Shown: positions 1 to 9,126, counted from the stretch's first letter. The stretch: 64,000 bases of DNA from Bdellovibrionales bacterium Ga0074139 (GCA_001464795.1 LNEB01000015.1:186001-250000); one strand, 5' to 3'. Program-made: numbers and translations. The notes: generated by a model from the letters alone, not told the origin.

Positions 1-564
1 CATTTTTAGTTCTAGAAAACGAATTCGACCGACAAATCTTTCCCGAGGAATACGAAATAATCCATACACGGTTCGCTCGAAAGAAAGACCGAAAGCCAAA
101 ACTAAAATAAGGGACACAAAGGCAATTGCAGGCGTGTTATTAATGACGGCCTGAATGCTTTCTTGTGGTGGTAAACCACCTGGTGCTGCTTTTTCTAGTT
201 GAGATCTTGTGTTTTCCGCAAACTGACTGAAAGTTGTTATTCCTTGCTTCTGAAGTTCAAAAATACTTCCCGCTGCAAAAACAATAAAACTTGCTGTCAA
301 ACTCAAGAGTCCGCTCCATATCCAACGAACACCTTTGGATTCAAGCTCTGAGAAGAGTCCCATCAGAATCCAAATCGATGCTGCCATAAATCCATCGAAC
401 TGAAAAAAAGCTGGTGATAAAACCAAACCCGTCAGCCAATAGGCGGCAGAACCGTAGCGAGACCAAAGCACACGAAGAAGAGGCGCACCTAAAAATGCAG
501 TCACTGAGGTTAATGCAAACCCCAAAAGTGAAAGTATAAAAAAAGTACGGTCTATTTTTTTCAT
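1..564 (-). CDS. Polytopic membrane protein, partial (possible YybS/DUF2232-like)
   Basis: An open frame runs from an ATG at 564 to the window edge, giving 188 residues without a stop; the C-terminus lies outside. The N-terminus begins MKKIDRTFFILSLLGFA and the protein shows about four to five hydrophobic segments separated by short loops. One hydrophilic loop (about residues 105-140) is rich in Q, E, A and P. It starts 27 bp after the rpsF stop, so both are probably co-transcribed. In many bacteria the rpsF/rpsR/rplI cluster contains a DUF2232 (YybS-like) membrane protein, which is the basis for the suggestion. I recognise no catalytic motif, so the function is unknown. The reading frame is secure; the family call is tentative. 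Confidence 0.6.
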   Translation of the reverse strand, partial: MKKIDRTFFILSLLGFALTSVTAFLGAPLLRVLWSRYGSAAYWLTGLVLSPAFFQFDGFMAASIWILMGLFSELESKGVRWIWSGLLSLTASFIVFAAGSIFELQKQGITTFSQFAENTRSQLEKAAPGGLPPQESIQAVINNTPAIAFVSLILVLAFGLSFERTVYGLFRIPRERFVGRIRFLELKM

Positions 565-590
565 GATTCTTGATCTAGCCTTTTTAAAAA

Positions 591-1037
591 TTACTCAGCA
601 CGATCGGAACGATCAGATCGAGCCGCTTGCATCGCTTGTTTTCTAAGCTGAGCTTTAGCTTCTCTTTCGCGTTCGCGAGTGGCTGTTTCAGCAAGACCTT
701 TTTTAAAGTTCTCGTAGTGCTTCGCCATTGGAACTCGCTCATCAAGACGAGTGTGTACGAAACGTAGCACCTTATCGTTGATTCGCATTGTTCTTTCGAG
801 CTCTGCTACTGAGTTTCCTGTTGATTCAAAAAGAGTGTGGAAAAATAAGGCTTTCTTATTTTTTCCAATGGGAGTCGCAAGAGTGCGCTTGCCCCAAGTG
901 TCCAAGTTGTGAACAGAACCATTGAAAGTTTCAATTGTGGCTTTGTTTTTTTTGAACAAATCTTTTTGTTGATCAACTGTTGCGTCCGGATGAACGATAA
1001 TAACAGCTTCATAGAAACGCTTTTTTGCGTCTGACAT
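591..1037 (-). CDS. rpsF: Small ribosomal subunit protein bS6
   Basis: 148-residue bS6, a 30S subunit protein that pairs with bS18 on 16S rRNA. The N-terminus MSDAKKRFYEAVIIVHPDA, the central TWGKRTLATPIGK stretch and the VLRFVHTRLDE strand match the family. A frame extends upstream to 1070, but the ATG at 1037 is preferred because an AAGGGA ribosome-binding site lies about 5 bp upstream and the protein then starts where bS6 normally does. The C-terminus carries a charged R/E/K/A tail, a common variable extension that makes it longer than the E. coli protein. rpsR, usually adjacent, does not follow within the visible sequence; a membrane protein gene comes next instead. Confidence 0.95.
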   Translation of the reverse strand: MSDAKKRFYEAVIIVHPDATVDQQKDLFKKNKATIETFNGSVHNLDTWGKRTLATPIGKNKKALFFHTLFESTGNSVAELERTMRINDKVLRFVHTRLDERVPMAKHYENFKKGLAETATREREREAKAQLRKQAMQAARSDRSDRAE

Positions 1038-1179
1038 TGTGATCCCTTCGGTTAATGCCCATTCCCCCATGGAAAGAGCAAGGATTTTAGGTTGTTACGA
1101 GTTAGCATGGTCTTGCTTATGACGCAAGCAAAGTGATCAGGACTTGGCCTCTAGAAAAGACGCTTGTAAGCTTTATCTA

Positions 1180-1866
1180 ATGATTTTACTCATCCGTGGG
1201 CTTGAGGGTCCGTTTAAAGATCGCTATTTCCAGTTGAAGCCCGGAATGACCATTGGCCGCAAAACGGGGGACATTTTATTAGAAAATGACCCCATGGTTT
1301 CATCTCTCCATGGCCGCATTATTGGCCGGGGAGATGGTCGATTTGCCCTTGAAGACGCGGGGTCCCAAAATCAGTTCATCGTGAACGGCCAACAGGTAGC
1401 AAAAGTCGACCTCATTGAAGGCGCCAGTTTTCAGGTGGGTAAAAGTGTTTTCATGGTCGTTTCGGCCCATCCTGACGAACTTTCCAGACTTCCCATACAA
1501 AAAAGCTGGAAAGACAGCCTATTTGATATTCTAGAAAATAACATCGGTCTGAGTACGAATATAAAACCCCTTAATCCTGCAGTCCGCATTGAAGGACTCG
1601 TCGGTGCGAATGCCGAGGACTCTTGGGTACTTGGTTTTGGTCCTAGGGTTTTTGGCCCCCTCAGTGATGATATCGAAATTCTTGAAAAACACACATCTGA
1701 CATTGCTTTCGAAATTGACCAAGGAGAGCATGGCCCTCAGCTTATCTCTCGGACAAAAGAGCTGACTTTAAATCAAAAAGAAATCGCTGAAGGATTACGT
1801 TGTGATTTAAAAGAGGGTGATGAAATTCGTTTTGGGGCAAGTGTTTACAGGGTTGGGTTTATTTAA
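1180..1866 (+). CDS. FHA-domain protein
   Basis: The protein has an N-terminal forkhead-associated (phosphothreonine-binding) domain, about residues 1-100. Visible FHA marks are TIGRK (residues 24-28), SSLHGRI (41-47) and the NG turn near residue 70. The C-terminal half (about 130-229) has alternating hydrophobic strands and a second IRFGASVYRVGFI-type ending, and may be a second degenerate FHA-like or beta-rich module. The ATG at 1180 puts the first FHA strand (MILLIRGLEGPF) at the terminus; a TTG at 1144 is the alternative and neither has a strong ribosome-binding site. No enzyme domain is attached, so it is probably an adaptor in Ser/Thr-kinase signalling. A hydrolase gene follows after 1 bp. 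Confidence 0.8.
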   Translation: MILLIRGLEGPFKDRYFQLKPGMTIGRKTGDILLENDPMVSSLHGRIIGRGDGRFALEDAGSQNQFIVNGQQVAKVDLIEGASFQVGKSVFMVVSAHPDELSRLPIQKSWKDSLFDILENNIGLSTNIKPLNPAVRIEGLVGANAEDSWVLGFGPRVFGPLSDDIEILEKHTSDIAFEIDQGEHGPQLISRTKELTLNQKEIAEGLRCDLKEGDEIRFGASVYRVGFI

Positions 1867-1867
1867 A

Positions 1868-2749
1868 GTGAAAGAAATTAAAAAGACAGTTCATACAATA
1901 AAAAGTTTTGACGGCGAGCCCTTGTACTACGAATCCCGCGGCGAGGGACCTCAAACACTGGTTTTTGTTTATGGTATTGCCTGCCTCATGAATCATTGGC
2001 ACTACCAAGTCGAACATTTTGCTCAAAATTACCGAGTTATCACCTATGACTTACGTGGACATCACAAAAGCACTCCGCTAGCTAGCCATAACCACCTCAA
2101 CATGAAAACCCTGGCTCAAGATCTCAATTTTTTAATGGATCACTTAGGGGTAAAGGGAGCCATTGGCTTTGGCCATAGTTTTGGCGTTCCCGTTTTATTA
2201 GAAGCTCATAGGCTGAATCCCGATTTGTTTTCCAAATATGTTTTTATTAATGGCTTTCAAAAAAATCCCATTAAAAATATGTTTGGTCTTGATGTTATCG
2301 AGCCGTTTTTTCACTTCGTTAAAAATCAGTTTAATAAAAATCCGCTGCTGTGGAATTCTTTGTGGAAAACGCTAGTTGATAATCCAGTGGCCATGCAACT
2401 GGCGGCACTGGCGGGAGGCTTTAATTTAAAGCTCACAGAGTTTAAAGACATTGAAGTTTATGTTCGCGGGGTCGCTCAGCTTGATTTAGAAGTTTTCATT
2501 CCACTTTTTGAAGCCCTTATGGATTTCGAAGGATCAGAAATTTTAGCCACAATTCAGCAACCCACCTTTGTGGTCGCCGGGCAAAACGACAATATCACAC
2601 CGAAAAGCTACCAGCTCGAATTCAAAGAAAAAATCCCGCACGCAGAATACCTTGAGGTTCCCTACGGCTCGCATTGCACGCAGTTGGATTTTCCTGACTA
2701 CCTCAACCTTAAGTTAGAAGCTTTTTTAGCCAACAAAAAAGCCCTCTAG
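1868..2749 (+). CDS. Alpha/beta-hydrolase fold esterase/lipase-like protein
   Basis: 293-residue single-domain alpha/beta hydrolase. The nucleophile elbow GHSFG places the catalytic serine at about residue 104. The acid is probably Asp241 (AGQNDNITP) and the base His269 (YGSHCTQ), so the triad looks complete. An oxyanion-type segment, VFVYGIA, occurs near residue 33. There is no signal peptide, so it is predicted cytoplasmic. The substrate cannot be named. The GTG at 1868 is chosen because it directly follows the FHA gene stop; the same frame extends back to 1817, which would overlap that gene by 50 bp. The stop codon lies in the loop of the hairpin that terminates the convergent protease gene. 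Confidence 0.85.
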   Translation: MKEIKKTVHTIKSFDGEPLYYESRGEGPQTLVFVYGIACLMNHWHYQVEHFAQNYRVITYDLRGHHKSTPLASHNHLNMKTLAQDLNFLMDHLGVKGAIGFGHSFGVPVLLEAHRLNPDLFSKYVFINGFQKNPIKNMFGLDVIEPFFHFVKNQFNKNPLLWNSLWKTLVDNPVAMQLAALAGGFNLKLTEFKDIEVYVRGVAQLDLEVFIPLFEALMDFEGSEILATIQQPTFVVAGQNDNITPKSYQLEFKEKIPHAEYLEVPYGSHCTQLDFPDYLNLKLEAFLANKKAL

Positions 2750-2760
2750 TTACGAGGGCT
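2735..2760 (-). terminator. Rho-independent terminator of the subtilisin-like protease gene
   Basis: On the minus strand the seven-base stem AGCCCTC / GAGGGCT with a 7-nt loop is followed directly by a run of Ts. It lies about 35 bp past the protease stop codon and overlaps the last codons of the convergent hydrolase gene. On the plus strand it has only two Ts and would be a poor terminator. Confidence 0.75.
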
Positions 2761-2794
2761 TAATGCGGCGTCACGAATTACGTACCTGTCACAT

Positions 2795-4462
2795 CTAGCG
2801 GAAGGCGACTTTCGTGATATCAAATCCGTACTTTGATAAGCTGTCGTCCGAAGTGAGCACAACTTTAACTGTGTTACCTGGAATGACATTCGAGTAGGAC
2901 TCATCATTGTTGCCAGTTAGTTTTTGTACCAGCTTGCCGTTGGCATCATAAAGGGAGACGAAATCGTAACCACTTTCTAGATCCATTTTTGAAAAGTACA
3001 AACTGATTTCACTTGCGCCTTCAACGGTGATTGTCCACTCCACATTGGCTTTGTCTTTATAAGGATGCTCACTTGAAATAGCTTGATCTTGCTTGGACCA
3101 AAACTCAGGATCATTAAGATCAGGGCCAGGAATTTCATTTGTTAATGCATTGTAAGCATTCGCAATTCCCTTACTTTTCACTTTCGATTTTAAAGTTGAG
3201 AACGGTTTTGAAGTGGCAATAATTCTTTGCTTCATCTCAACACCGTTAAGATTAGGCTCTTGAGACGCTAGCAAAACAGCAATTCCCGATACGTGCGGAG
3301 CTGCCATCGAAGTGCCCGACCAAGACTGATAACCTGAAGTTGTAATACTTAGAACGTTCACACCAGGGGCTGCGACGTGAACTTTATTTCTTCCGTAATT
3401 TGAAAATGAGGCCACTGAACCTTTGTTATTAATTGCAGCCACAGACAAAATATTCGGAACATCATAGGTCGCAGGATAAGTAGGGTTTGCATCATTATTA
3501 TTTGAATCATTTCCAGCAGCAGCAACGAATAATGATCCCTTAGCATTAGACTGCTCAATCACATCTTTAAGTGATTGAGTAAATCCTCCACCACCCCAAG
3601 AGTTCGATAAAATCTTTGCACCCATTTTGTTGGCATAATTGATCGCTTGGACAGCGCCCTCGAGGGTTCCGCTGCCGTTGGCACTTAAGAATTTAACGCC
3701 CATGATTCGTGCATTCCACGCAACTCCCACAACACCAACGCCGTCATCACCTTTAGCCGCAATAGTTCCAGCACAGTGTGATCCATGACCTTGATCATCC
3801 ATGGGGTTTCCAGTGGGTCTTGTCGCCTCTACAAAATTAGCGCCGTGAATGTCATCAACAACTCCGTTGTTGTCGTCATCGACTCCCGCTTTTCCATTCG
3901 CTTCGATTTCATTAATCCACATATTATCTTTTAAGTCCGGATGATTGTAGCTAACACCCGTATCGATAACAGCCACGATTACTTCTTTTGATCCTGTTTG
4001 AATGTCCCACGCGCGGACAGCATCAACATCAACGCCAGCTGTACCAGCAGAACCACCGGAATCATTAGCACCTGTATTGACGATACCCCAAAGTTGCCCT
4101 AGCAACGGATCATTAGGAGTTTTATTAATTCGGTAAATGTAATTGGGCTCGACATATTCCACATAGGGGTTTTGACTTAAAGTTTCGATAACTGATTTTC
4201 GAGTTTCGAAAACTGGCTTCTTAATAACGACCAAGTTCAAATCATAAATTTGATTCTTGATATAAGCTTGAAATGACTTTGATAAAGTAAGCTCAGACAT
4301 TTTTGCAAAAGCAGCATTGGGTTTTAGTTTAACTAAATACTCACCCGGAACCGCTTCAGGCTCCTGTTGCTGAGGAGTCTTTTTTGCTTGCGCAATCCCC
4401 ATTGATAAAGTTGCACACAAAGCTAGCAGTAAACAAGCGGCTCGTCCTTGAAACCGAATCAT
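2795..4462 (-). CDS. Secreted subtilisin-like serine protease (S8) with inhibitor propeptide and C-terminal CUB/PPC-like domain
   Basis: 555-residue exported peptidase. Residues 1-26 are a signal peptide. Residues about 38-112 resemble the I9 inhibitor propeptide (PGEYLVKLK, ending VEYVEPNYIYR). The S8 catalytic domain spans about 115-440, with Asp167 (VIDTG), His226 (GHGSHCAG), oxyanion Asn318 (AAGND) and Ser385 (SGTSMAAPH), so the triad is complete. Residues about 460-555 form a beta-rich domain with the DFVSLYD and GFDI features of CUB/PPC-type pre-peptidase domains. A strong GGAGGAG ribosome-binding site precedes the ATG. It stands as a single gene with its own terminator. Secreted proteases of this kind are numerous in predatory Bdellovibrio; a role in prey digestion is inference. 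Confidence 0.93.
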   Translation of the reverse strand: MIRFQGRAACLLLALCATLSMGIAQAKKTPQQQEPEAVPGEYLVKLKPNAAFAKMSELTLSKSFQAYIKNQIYDLNLVVIKKPVFETRKSVIETLSQNPYVEYVEPNYIYRINKTPNDPLLGQLWGIVNTGANDSGGSAGTAGVDVDAVRAWDIQTGSKEVIVAVIDTGVSYNHPDLKDNMWINEIEANGKAGVDDDNNGVVDDIHGANFVEATRPTGNPMDDQGHGSHCAGTIAAKGDDGVGVVGVAWNARIMGVKFLSANGSGTLEGAVQAINYANKMGAKILSNSWGGGGFTQSLKDVIEQSNAKGSLFVAAAGNDSNNNDANPTYPATYDVPNILSVAAINNKGSVASFSNYGRNKVHVAAPGVNVLSITTSGYQSWSGTSMAAPHVSGIAVLLASQEPNLNGVEMKQRIIATSKPFSTLKSKVKSKGIANAYNALTNEIPGPDLNDPEFWSKQDQAISSEHPYKDKANVEWTITVEGASEISLYFSKMDLESGYDFVSLYDANGKLVQKLTGNNDESYSNVIPGNTVKVVLTSDDSLSKYGFDITKVAFR

Positions 4463-4570
4463 TATCTCCTCCTCAGGTAGATTTCATCTAGTTCCAAAAT
4501 GGTACCGCTCACATATTAGGGACTTAATTCATTTGTCGTTGCCTGATAAAAAACCAGTGAATCGTCTAGA

Positions 4571-4756
4571 TTATCCAGCCTTTGGTCTGTCAATAAATTC
4601 AAAGGATAGCTGTAAGGGCTCAACCAACGGTGGGCTCTCTTTCGGTTCAGATTTTTGAGAGACTCGACCAAGGTATTTAATAAAAGCTTTTTGAGTTTCC
4701 ACGGGAGAGTTGGGATTAAATCCCATTTCTTTCATGAGATCTCCAATTTTTTTCAT
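4571..4756 (-). CDS. Small hypothetical protein, 61 aa
   Basis: Short ORF beginning MKKIGDLMKEMGFNPNS. A very good ribosome-binding site (AAGGAG, 7 bp before the ATG) argues that it is translated. It has no signal peptide or membrane segment. The N-terminal half is amphipathic and helical; the C-terminal half is Pro/Glu-rich and ends SFEFIDRPKAG. It lies between the DUF2799 lipoprotein gene and the protease gene, all on the minus strand. I do not recognise the family. A GC-rich hairpin (4772-4786) sits just upstream of the ribosome-binding site. Confidence 0.55.
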   Translation of the reverse strand: MKKIGDLMKEMGFNPNSPVETQKAFIKYLGRVSQKSEPKESPPLVEPLQLSFEFIDRPKAG

Positions 4757-4771
4757 GGGAGTACTCCTTTC

Positions 4772-4786
4772 GGGGGTTGGGCCCCC
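4772..4786 (-). other. GC-rich hairpin before the 61-aa ORF
   Basis: Five G:C pairs (GGGGG / CCCCC) close a 5-nt loop between the lipoprotein stop (4823) and the ribosome-binding site of the 61-aa ORF. No T-run follows on either strand, so it is not a standard terminator. It could act as an mRNA end or processing structure separating the two messages. Confidence 0.3.
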
Positions 4787-4822
4787 TTATAAAGCAGTGA
4801 CTCATGCGCGATGTGACGTGGG

Positions 4823-5602
4823 TTAGTCTTCGAGACCGGAAATTTCGCCTTCGATGGAAGATATCTTAGATAATAAATTATTGATCGCAGATTGATCAGT
4901 TTGAATATCCGAGTTTTTTGCACGAATTTGAGACTGTAGATCGTCCACACGGCTGTCTAAATCCTGAGTCATTGATGACATTGGATCTTTCGATTTAGCT
5001 GACGATAATTGTCCAGCTAAAACTAAACGCTGACCCTCTAAAAACATAAGTTGGTTTTTAGCCTGGCTGATTTCGTTATTTTTTTGTTGAATTTGATTTC
5101 TTAAGCCCGGCAATTGACCTTGCAAGTAGCCTTTTCTGGCTTTCGAATAAGCTGTCTTAAAAGCGCTTTCTAGGTCTGAAGGACAAATGGAGTTGTAAGT
5201 CTCGCCGGAAGCCCCCAATTGTTTACCTGATGCTGGTGTACAAAAAGCACGAACTCCTTCGGCATGTTTTTTTAATAAACCGCCGACCCTGGATTGGTCG
5301 CAAATATCTGTGGCAAATGCCTGTCCTTCTTTGCCTGTGATGAACGCACGCTCGGGGTGACAGTAAAGCTCTCGGCCTCTTTTAAATCCCAGATCCAGCT
5401 GATCTTCATCAATATCAGCTTTTACTTTTCTGCATTCTTTGAGTTGTTTATCATTAGCTGGATACTGACCCTTTAAGGCCAGGCTTTGACCTCTTTCAAA
5501 CCAGTTCACTTTTTCACAAGTATTACGAGTTATCATGGCACAACTCGAAAAAATTAAGACCGTAAAAAGAAGTGATACTAATTTTGAAAGGTTTCCGATC
5601 AA
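4823..5602 (-). CDS. DUF2799-type lipoprotein
   Basis: 259-residue predicted lipoprotein. The signal peptide ends in a lipobox-like FSSC (Cys21). The mature part has Cys-containing repeats with the pattern W..RG / GFKRG...YC / Y..GY..G seen in the DUF2799 family, for example [17 protein letters not shown] and [13 protein letters not shown]. The last 100 residues form a long Q/N/S-rich coiled coil. The ATG overlaps the sdhB stop by 4 bp (ATGA), indicating translational coupling to the succinate dehydrogenase operon. No enzymatic role is visible. It may be a periplasm-facing envelope protein that merely shares the operon, or one linked to SDH; the sequence cannot decide. Confidence 0.8.
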   Translation of the reverse strand: MIGNLSKLVSLLFTVLIFSSCAMITRNTCEKVNWFERGQSLALKGQYPANDKQLKECRKVKADIDEDQLDLGFKRGRELYCHPERAFITGKEGQAFATDICDQSRVGGLLKKHAEGVRAFCTPASGKQLGASGETYNSICPSDLESAFKTAYSKARKGYLQGQLPGLRNQIQQKNNEISQAKNQLMFLEGQRLVLAGQLSSAKSKDPMSSMTQDLDSRVDDLQSQIRAKNSDIQTDQSAINNLLSKISSIEGEISGLED

Positions 5603-6384
5603 GCCATGTCTCCACCCTGAACTTCAGGTTTTTTGTTAAGTGATGCCTTCATGAACTCGCGGTTCATTTGAGCAATGCTAACGAGACTGATTTCTTTAGG
5701 ACAAGCCGCAGAGCATGCACCCGTGCTTGTACAAGCCCCAAAACCTTCAACATCCATCTGTGCAACCATATTTAGAGCCCGTTTTTCTTTTTCAACCTGG
5801 CCCTGAGGAAGTGCACCCAAGTGAGCCATTTTAGCTGATGTGAATAAGGCCGCAGAACCATTTTTGCATGAAGAAACGCAAGCTCCACAACCAATACAGG
5901 TTGCATTAGCAAAGGCCTCGTCAGCGTTTTGTTTGGGAATTGGTATCGCATTACCATCTGGAGCATTACCCGTGTTGACGGAAATAAAACCACCCGAGCG
6001 TATGATGCGGTCAAAGGCCGAGCGATTCACGGCAAGATCTTTGATCACTGGGAAAGCAGACGCCCTCCAGGGTTCTAGAGTTAATGTTTCGCCATCAGAA
6101 AAGTTTCGCATATGAAGCTGACAAACTGTTGTCGACTTCATGGGACCATGGGCATTGCCGTTAATCATGAAACCACAAGATCCACAAATCCCTTCACGAC
6201 AATCGTGATCGAAAGCGACTGGATCTTTACCTGTTTTAATTAAATCTTCGTTTAATTGATCCATCATTTCTAGAAATGAGGCATCTGTGGATACATTTTT
6301 AACTGAATACTCTTGAAACGAACCTTCTTCGTTCGATTTCTTTTGTCTCCAGACTTTGAGATTTAAATTAATCATTTTTTCCAT
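5599..6384 (-). CDS. sdhB: Succinate dehydrogenase/fumarate reductase iron-sulfur subunit
   Basis: 261-residue electron-transfer subunit carrying three Fe-S clusters between the flavoprotein and the membrane anchor. The [2Fe-2S] ligands are C62, C67, C70 ([11 protein letters not shown]) and C88. The [4Fe-4S] motif [11 protein letters not shown] spans 163-173, and the [3Fe-4S]-type Cys group is C218, C224 and C228 ([13 protein letters not shown]). The domain order is N-terminal ferredoxin, then C-terminal alpha-helical ferredoxin. It follows sdhA after 9 bp. An in-frame Met at residue 4 is an alternative start. The architecture matches the non-classical SDH/FRD of Bacteroidetes, epsilon- and deltaproteobacteria, paired with a single-peptide cytochrome b. 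Confidence 0.96.
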   Translation of the reverse strand: MEKMINLNLKVWRQKKSNEEGSFQEYSVKNVSTDASFLEMMDQLNEDLIKTGKDPVAFDHDCREGICGSCGFMINGNAHGPMKSTTVCQLHMRNFSDGETLTLEPWRASAFPVIKDLAVNRSAFDRIIRSGGFISVNTGNAPDGNAIPIPKQNADEAFANATCIGCGACVSSCKNGSAALFTSAKMAHLGALPQGQVEKEKRALNMVAQMDVEGFGACTSTGACSAACPKEISLVSIAQMNREFMKASLNKKPEVQGGDMA

Positions 6385-6393
6385 GGCATCACC

Positions 6394-8307
6394 CTATTTA
6401 TAACTTCGTGTTGCGAGTTTTACGTTTTCAAACTTCAATTCTTCTTTGTGCAAAGCTTGCTTCTCTTTTTCGCTTTTCCATTCCCATGCAAAAACATTAC
6501 AAAAGTTTTCATCATCACGCTTAGCTTCGCCGTCCACTTGATACTCTTCACGGAAGTGACCGCCGCAAGATTCTTTTCTTTCTAAAGCGTCTCGGCACAT
6601 GAGCTCGCCCAATTCGATGAAATCTGCCACGCGTCCTGCCTTTTCAAGTTCTGGGTTTAAATAATTAGCATCACCCGGCACACGAACGTTCTGCCAAAAC
6701 TCTTCTTTTAGTTTTGGAATTTCTTCTAAAGCTTTTTTCAAACCCTTTTCATTTCGAGCCATTCCGCACTCATCCCACATAATTCGGCCCAGTTGTTTAT
6801 GAAAACTTTCGACCGTGCGGTCACCTTTGATGTTCATAAGCGTGTTGATTTGGGTGTCGATATTGTTATGAGCTTCTTTGAAGGCCTCGTGAGTTGTTGC
6901 AAGTGGCTTAATATCGTTGTTCGCAATGTAATCACCGATTGTGTAAGGCACCACAAAATATCCATCAGCCAAACCTTGCATCAATGCAGAAGCGCCCAAT
7001 CGATTGGCACCGTGATCAGAAAAGTTGGCTTCGCCGGCGGCAAATAAACCAGGAATCGTTGTCATCAAGTTATAGTCCACCCACAAACCACCCATTGTAT
7101 AATGAGGTGCTGGGTAAATTTTCATTGGTAATTTATAAGGATTTTCACCGGTGATTTTTTCATACATCTGAAAAAGATTTCCGTACTTTTCAGCAATTTT
7201 ATTTTCACCATTTCGCTTAATAGAATCAGCAAAATCTAAAAACACTGCCGACTGACCAGGAATCACGCTATGACCATCGTCACATCGATACTTCGCCTGT
7301 CTAGAGGCGATATCACGAGGGGCTAAGTTTCCAAAGCTAGGATAAATGCGCTCGAGGAAGTAGTCGCGCTCGCTTTCGGGAATTTCCGTTGGCGATCTTC
7401 GGTCATCTTTAATTTTAGAAACCCAAACCCGGCCATCATTACGAAGTGATTCTGACATCAAAGTTAATTTTGACTGGTTATCACCGTGAACAGGAATACA
7501 TGTGGGATGAATTTGTGTGTAGCAAGGATTAGCAAAATAAGCGCCCCGCTTGTGAGCGCGCCATGCCGCCGTTACCGCACAAGCCATGGCGTTTGTAGAA
7601 AGATAAAACACATTTGAGTATCCACCAGTAGCCAATACGACAGCGTCAGCTTCGTAATGCTCGAGCTCGCCAGTTAAAAGATTACGCATAATCACGCCGC
7701 GAGCTTTTCCGTCGACCACAACGAGGTCTAACATTTCACGGCGCGTATGAAGCTCGACAGATCCGGCCTCTACTTGTCGCATCATGGATTGATAGGCACC
7801 GATTAAAAGTTGCTGGCCTGTTTGGCCCCTGGCGTAGAACGTTCTTGAAACTTGTGCGCCCCCGAATGAGCGATTCGATAATGTTCCGCCGTATTCACGA
7901 GCGAAAGGAACACCTTGAGCTACGCACTGATCGATGATTTTAACAGAGAGTTCTGCAAGTCTATGAACATTGGCTTCGCGAGCGCGAAAGTCTCCGCCCT
8001 TAACGGTGTCATAAAACAATCTGTAAATCGAGTCGCCATCATTTTGATAATTTTTAGCGGCATTAATTCCACCCTGTGCTGCGACCGAGTGAGCGCGGCG
8101 AGGAGATTCGTGCACACAAAATGTTTTCACTTTATAGCCGAGCTCTCCGAGGGAAGCAGCAGCGCTTGCTCCTGCTAAGCCTGTTCCTACCACAATCACA
8201 GAGTGCTTTCTTTTGTTTGCGGGATTAACAAGTTTCATGTTGAAGCGGTGATTAGTCCATTTCGATTCTACCGGGCCGCCTGGTATTTTACTGTCGAGAG
8301 TTGCCAC
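6394..8307 (-). CDS. sdhA: Succinate dehydrogenase/fumarate reductase flavoprotein subunit
   Basis: 637-residue catalytic subunit oxidising succinate to fumarate (TCA cycle, complex II). The Rossmann FAD site [14 protein letters not shown] is at about residues 37-50. The covalent-FAD histidine is His73 in [11 protein letters not shown]. Further motifs are the capping-domain [14 protein letters not shown] region, the active-site [11 protein letters not shown] segment and [13 protein letters not shown]. The length and the segments around [23 protein letters not shown] mark the longer non-classical type. It lies between sdhC and sdhB on one transcript and is cytoplasmic, docked on the membrane through SdhB and SdhC. 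Confidence 0.97.
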   Translation of the reverse strand: MATLDSKIPGGPVESKWTNHRFNMKLVNPANKRKHSVIVVGTGLAGASAAASLGELGYKVKTFCVHESPRRAHSVAAQGGINAAKNYQNDGDSIYRLFYDTVKGGDFRAREANVHRLAELSVKIIDQCVAQGVPFAREYGGTLSNRSFGGAQVSRTFYARGQTGQQLLIGAYQSMMRQVEAGSVELHTRREMLDLVVVDGKARGVIMRNLLTGELEHYEADAVVLATGGYSNVFYLSTNAMACAVTAAWRAHKRGAYFANPCYTQIHPTCIPVHGDNQSKLTLMSESLRNDGRVWVSKIKDDRRSPTEIPESERDYFLERIYPSFGNLAPRDIASRQAKYRCDDGHSVIPGQSAVFLDFADSIKRNGENKIAEKYGNLFQMYEKITGENPYKLPMKIYPAPHYTMGGLWVDYNLMTTIPGLFAAGEANFSDHGANRLGASALMQGLADGYFVVPYTIGDYIANNDIKPLATTHEAFKEAHNNIDTQINTLMNIKGDRTVESFHKQLGRIMWDECGMARNEKGLKKALEEIPKLKEEFWQNVRVPGDANYLNPELEKAGRVADFIELGELMCRDALERKESCGGHFREEYQVDGEAKRDDENFCNVFAWEWKSEKEKQALHKEELKFENVKLATRSYK

Positions 8308-8324
8308 AAAATCTCCTTAAAAAA

Positions 8325-8984
8325 TTAATTCAATAAATAAATATAAATGGGGTTAGATAAAAATCCGAGTGTTACTACGCCAGCATAAGTCCAGCTCGCA
8401 GTCTTGATCGTATTTTGATAAGCAGGGTGCAACAATCCAAAGGATTGAAACAAAGACCCAAAACCATGGCTGAGGTGAACACCAAGAAGCAACAAGCACA
8501 CAATGTACCAAATTACTGCTAGCGGCTGAGTGAAGACCTCTACCATTAGTCTTGCTAAGTCTCGCATTTCAACACCGTCAACCGTGGTCATATAAACGGC
8601 TCCGTACTTAAATGTGATAAGATGAGAAATAATAAAAGCAAGCAACAGGCTTCCGTGCACAGCCATGGATTGCGAAGCGATAGATACGGCCTTCGCACCA
8701 TTTGTTTTTTCTCGCGGCTGATAGCCTTTGGCTTTTCGGTTGGTCAAACTTAAATTAATGGCTAAGTAAACGTGCAATACCAACGCGCCAATCAATGCCG
8801 CTTCGGTGGCATACAAAAGTGGCTTATTAGAAGTAATGGCATGACCGTAGGCATTGTAAAGGTCGGGGCTAATTAAAATCGTAAGATTTCCCAGCATGTG
8901 AACAAACACAAAGCCCGCCCAAACGAAACCCGAAATCCCCATTAAATACTTTTTGCCAATCGTGGACGAAAAAAAAGCCAACAT
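8325..8984 (-). CDS. sdhC: Succinate dehydrogenase cytochrome b558 subunit
   Basis: 219-residue membrane anchor with five hydrophobic helices, matching the single-polypeptide, di-haem b558 type of Bacillus and Wolinella. Candidate haem-ligand histidines lie in helices: HMLGN (near 28), AHGS-type residues in the middle helix, and HLSHGFG (near 168-173). The N-terminus FFSSTIGKKYLMGISGFVW is typical. It reads first in sdhCAB and has an AGGAG ribosome-binding site about 10 bp upstream. Quinone reduction occurs here. Because a single b558 subunit is present, no SdhD is expected, and none is seen. Confidence 0.94.
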   Translation of the reverse strand: MLAFFSSTIGKKYLMGISGFVWAGFVFVHMLGNLTILISPDLYNAYGHAITSNKPLLYATEAALIGALVLHVYLAINLSLTNRKAKGYQPREKTNGAKAVSIASQSMAVHGSLLLAFIISHLITFKYGAVYMTTVDGVEMRDLARLMVEVFTQPLAVIWYIVCLLLLGVHLSHGFGSLFQSFGLLHPAYQNTIKTASWTYAGVVTLGFLSNPIYIYLLN

Positions 8985-9126
8985 ATTGAGATAACTCCTA
9001 ATTTTATTTTACTTTCATTATTTACTCTTTTACATTGCGGTTTGTCTATGCTTGAAGGCTTTGGTCTTGCTAGTTTTGCGAAACGTCAAAGATTTCAATT
9101 TCCTTACCTTTACTTAGGAGTCCTGA
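8985..9126. promoter_or_regulatory. Divergent intergenic region between sdhCAB and etfBA
   Basis: 142 bp separate the divergent sdhC and etfB starts, so promoters for both must lie here. On the minus strand TAGACA with TAAATA 18 bp downstream is a weak sigma-70-like candidate for sdh. Upstream of etfB there is an AGGAG ribosome-binding site but no convincing -35/-10 pair. No obvious operator palindrome was seen. Confidence 0.4.

Noticed and set aside
1040-1080. S6:S18 leader-type regulatory RNA upstream of rpsF
   Set aside because: A small possible stem and a CCGA are present, but the conserved two-stem layout could not be supported by eye.
1113-1131. Inverted repeat TTGCTT-N7-AAGCAA between rpsF and the FHA gene
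   Set aside because: Short arms and no T-run; it could be an operator but occurs alone and without other support.
4753-4950. 65-codon minus-strand frame overlapping the DUF2799 gene end
   Set aside because: It overlaps two better supported genes and has no coding character.
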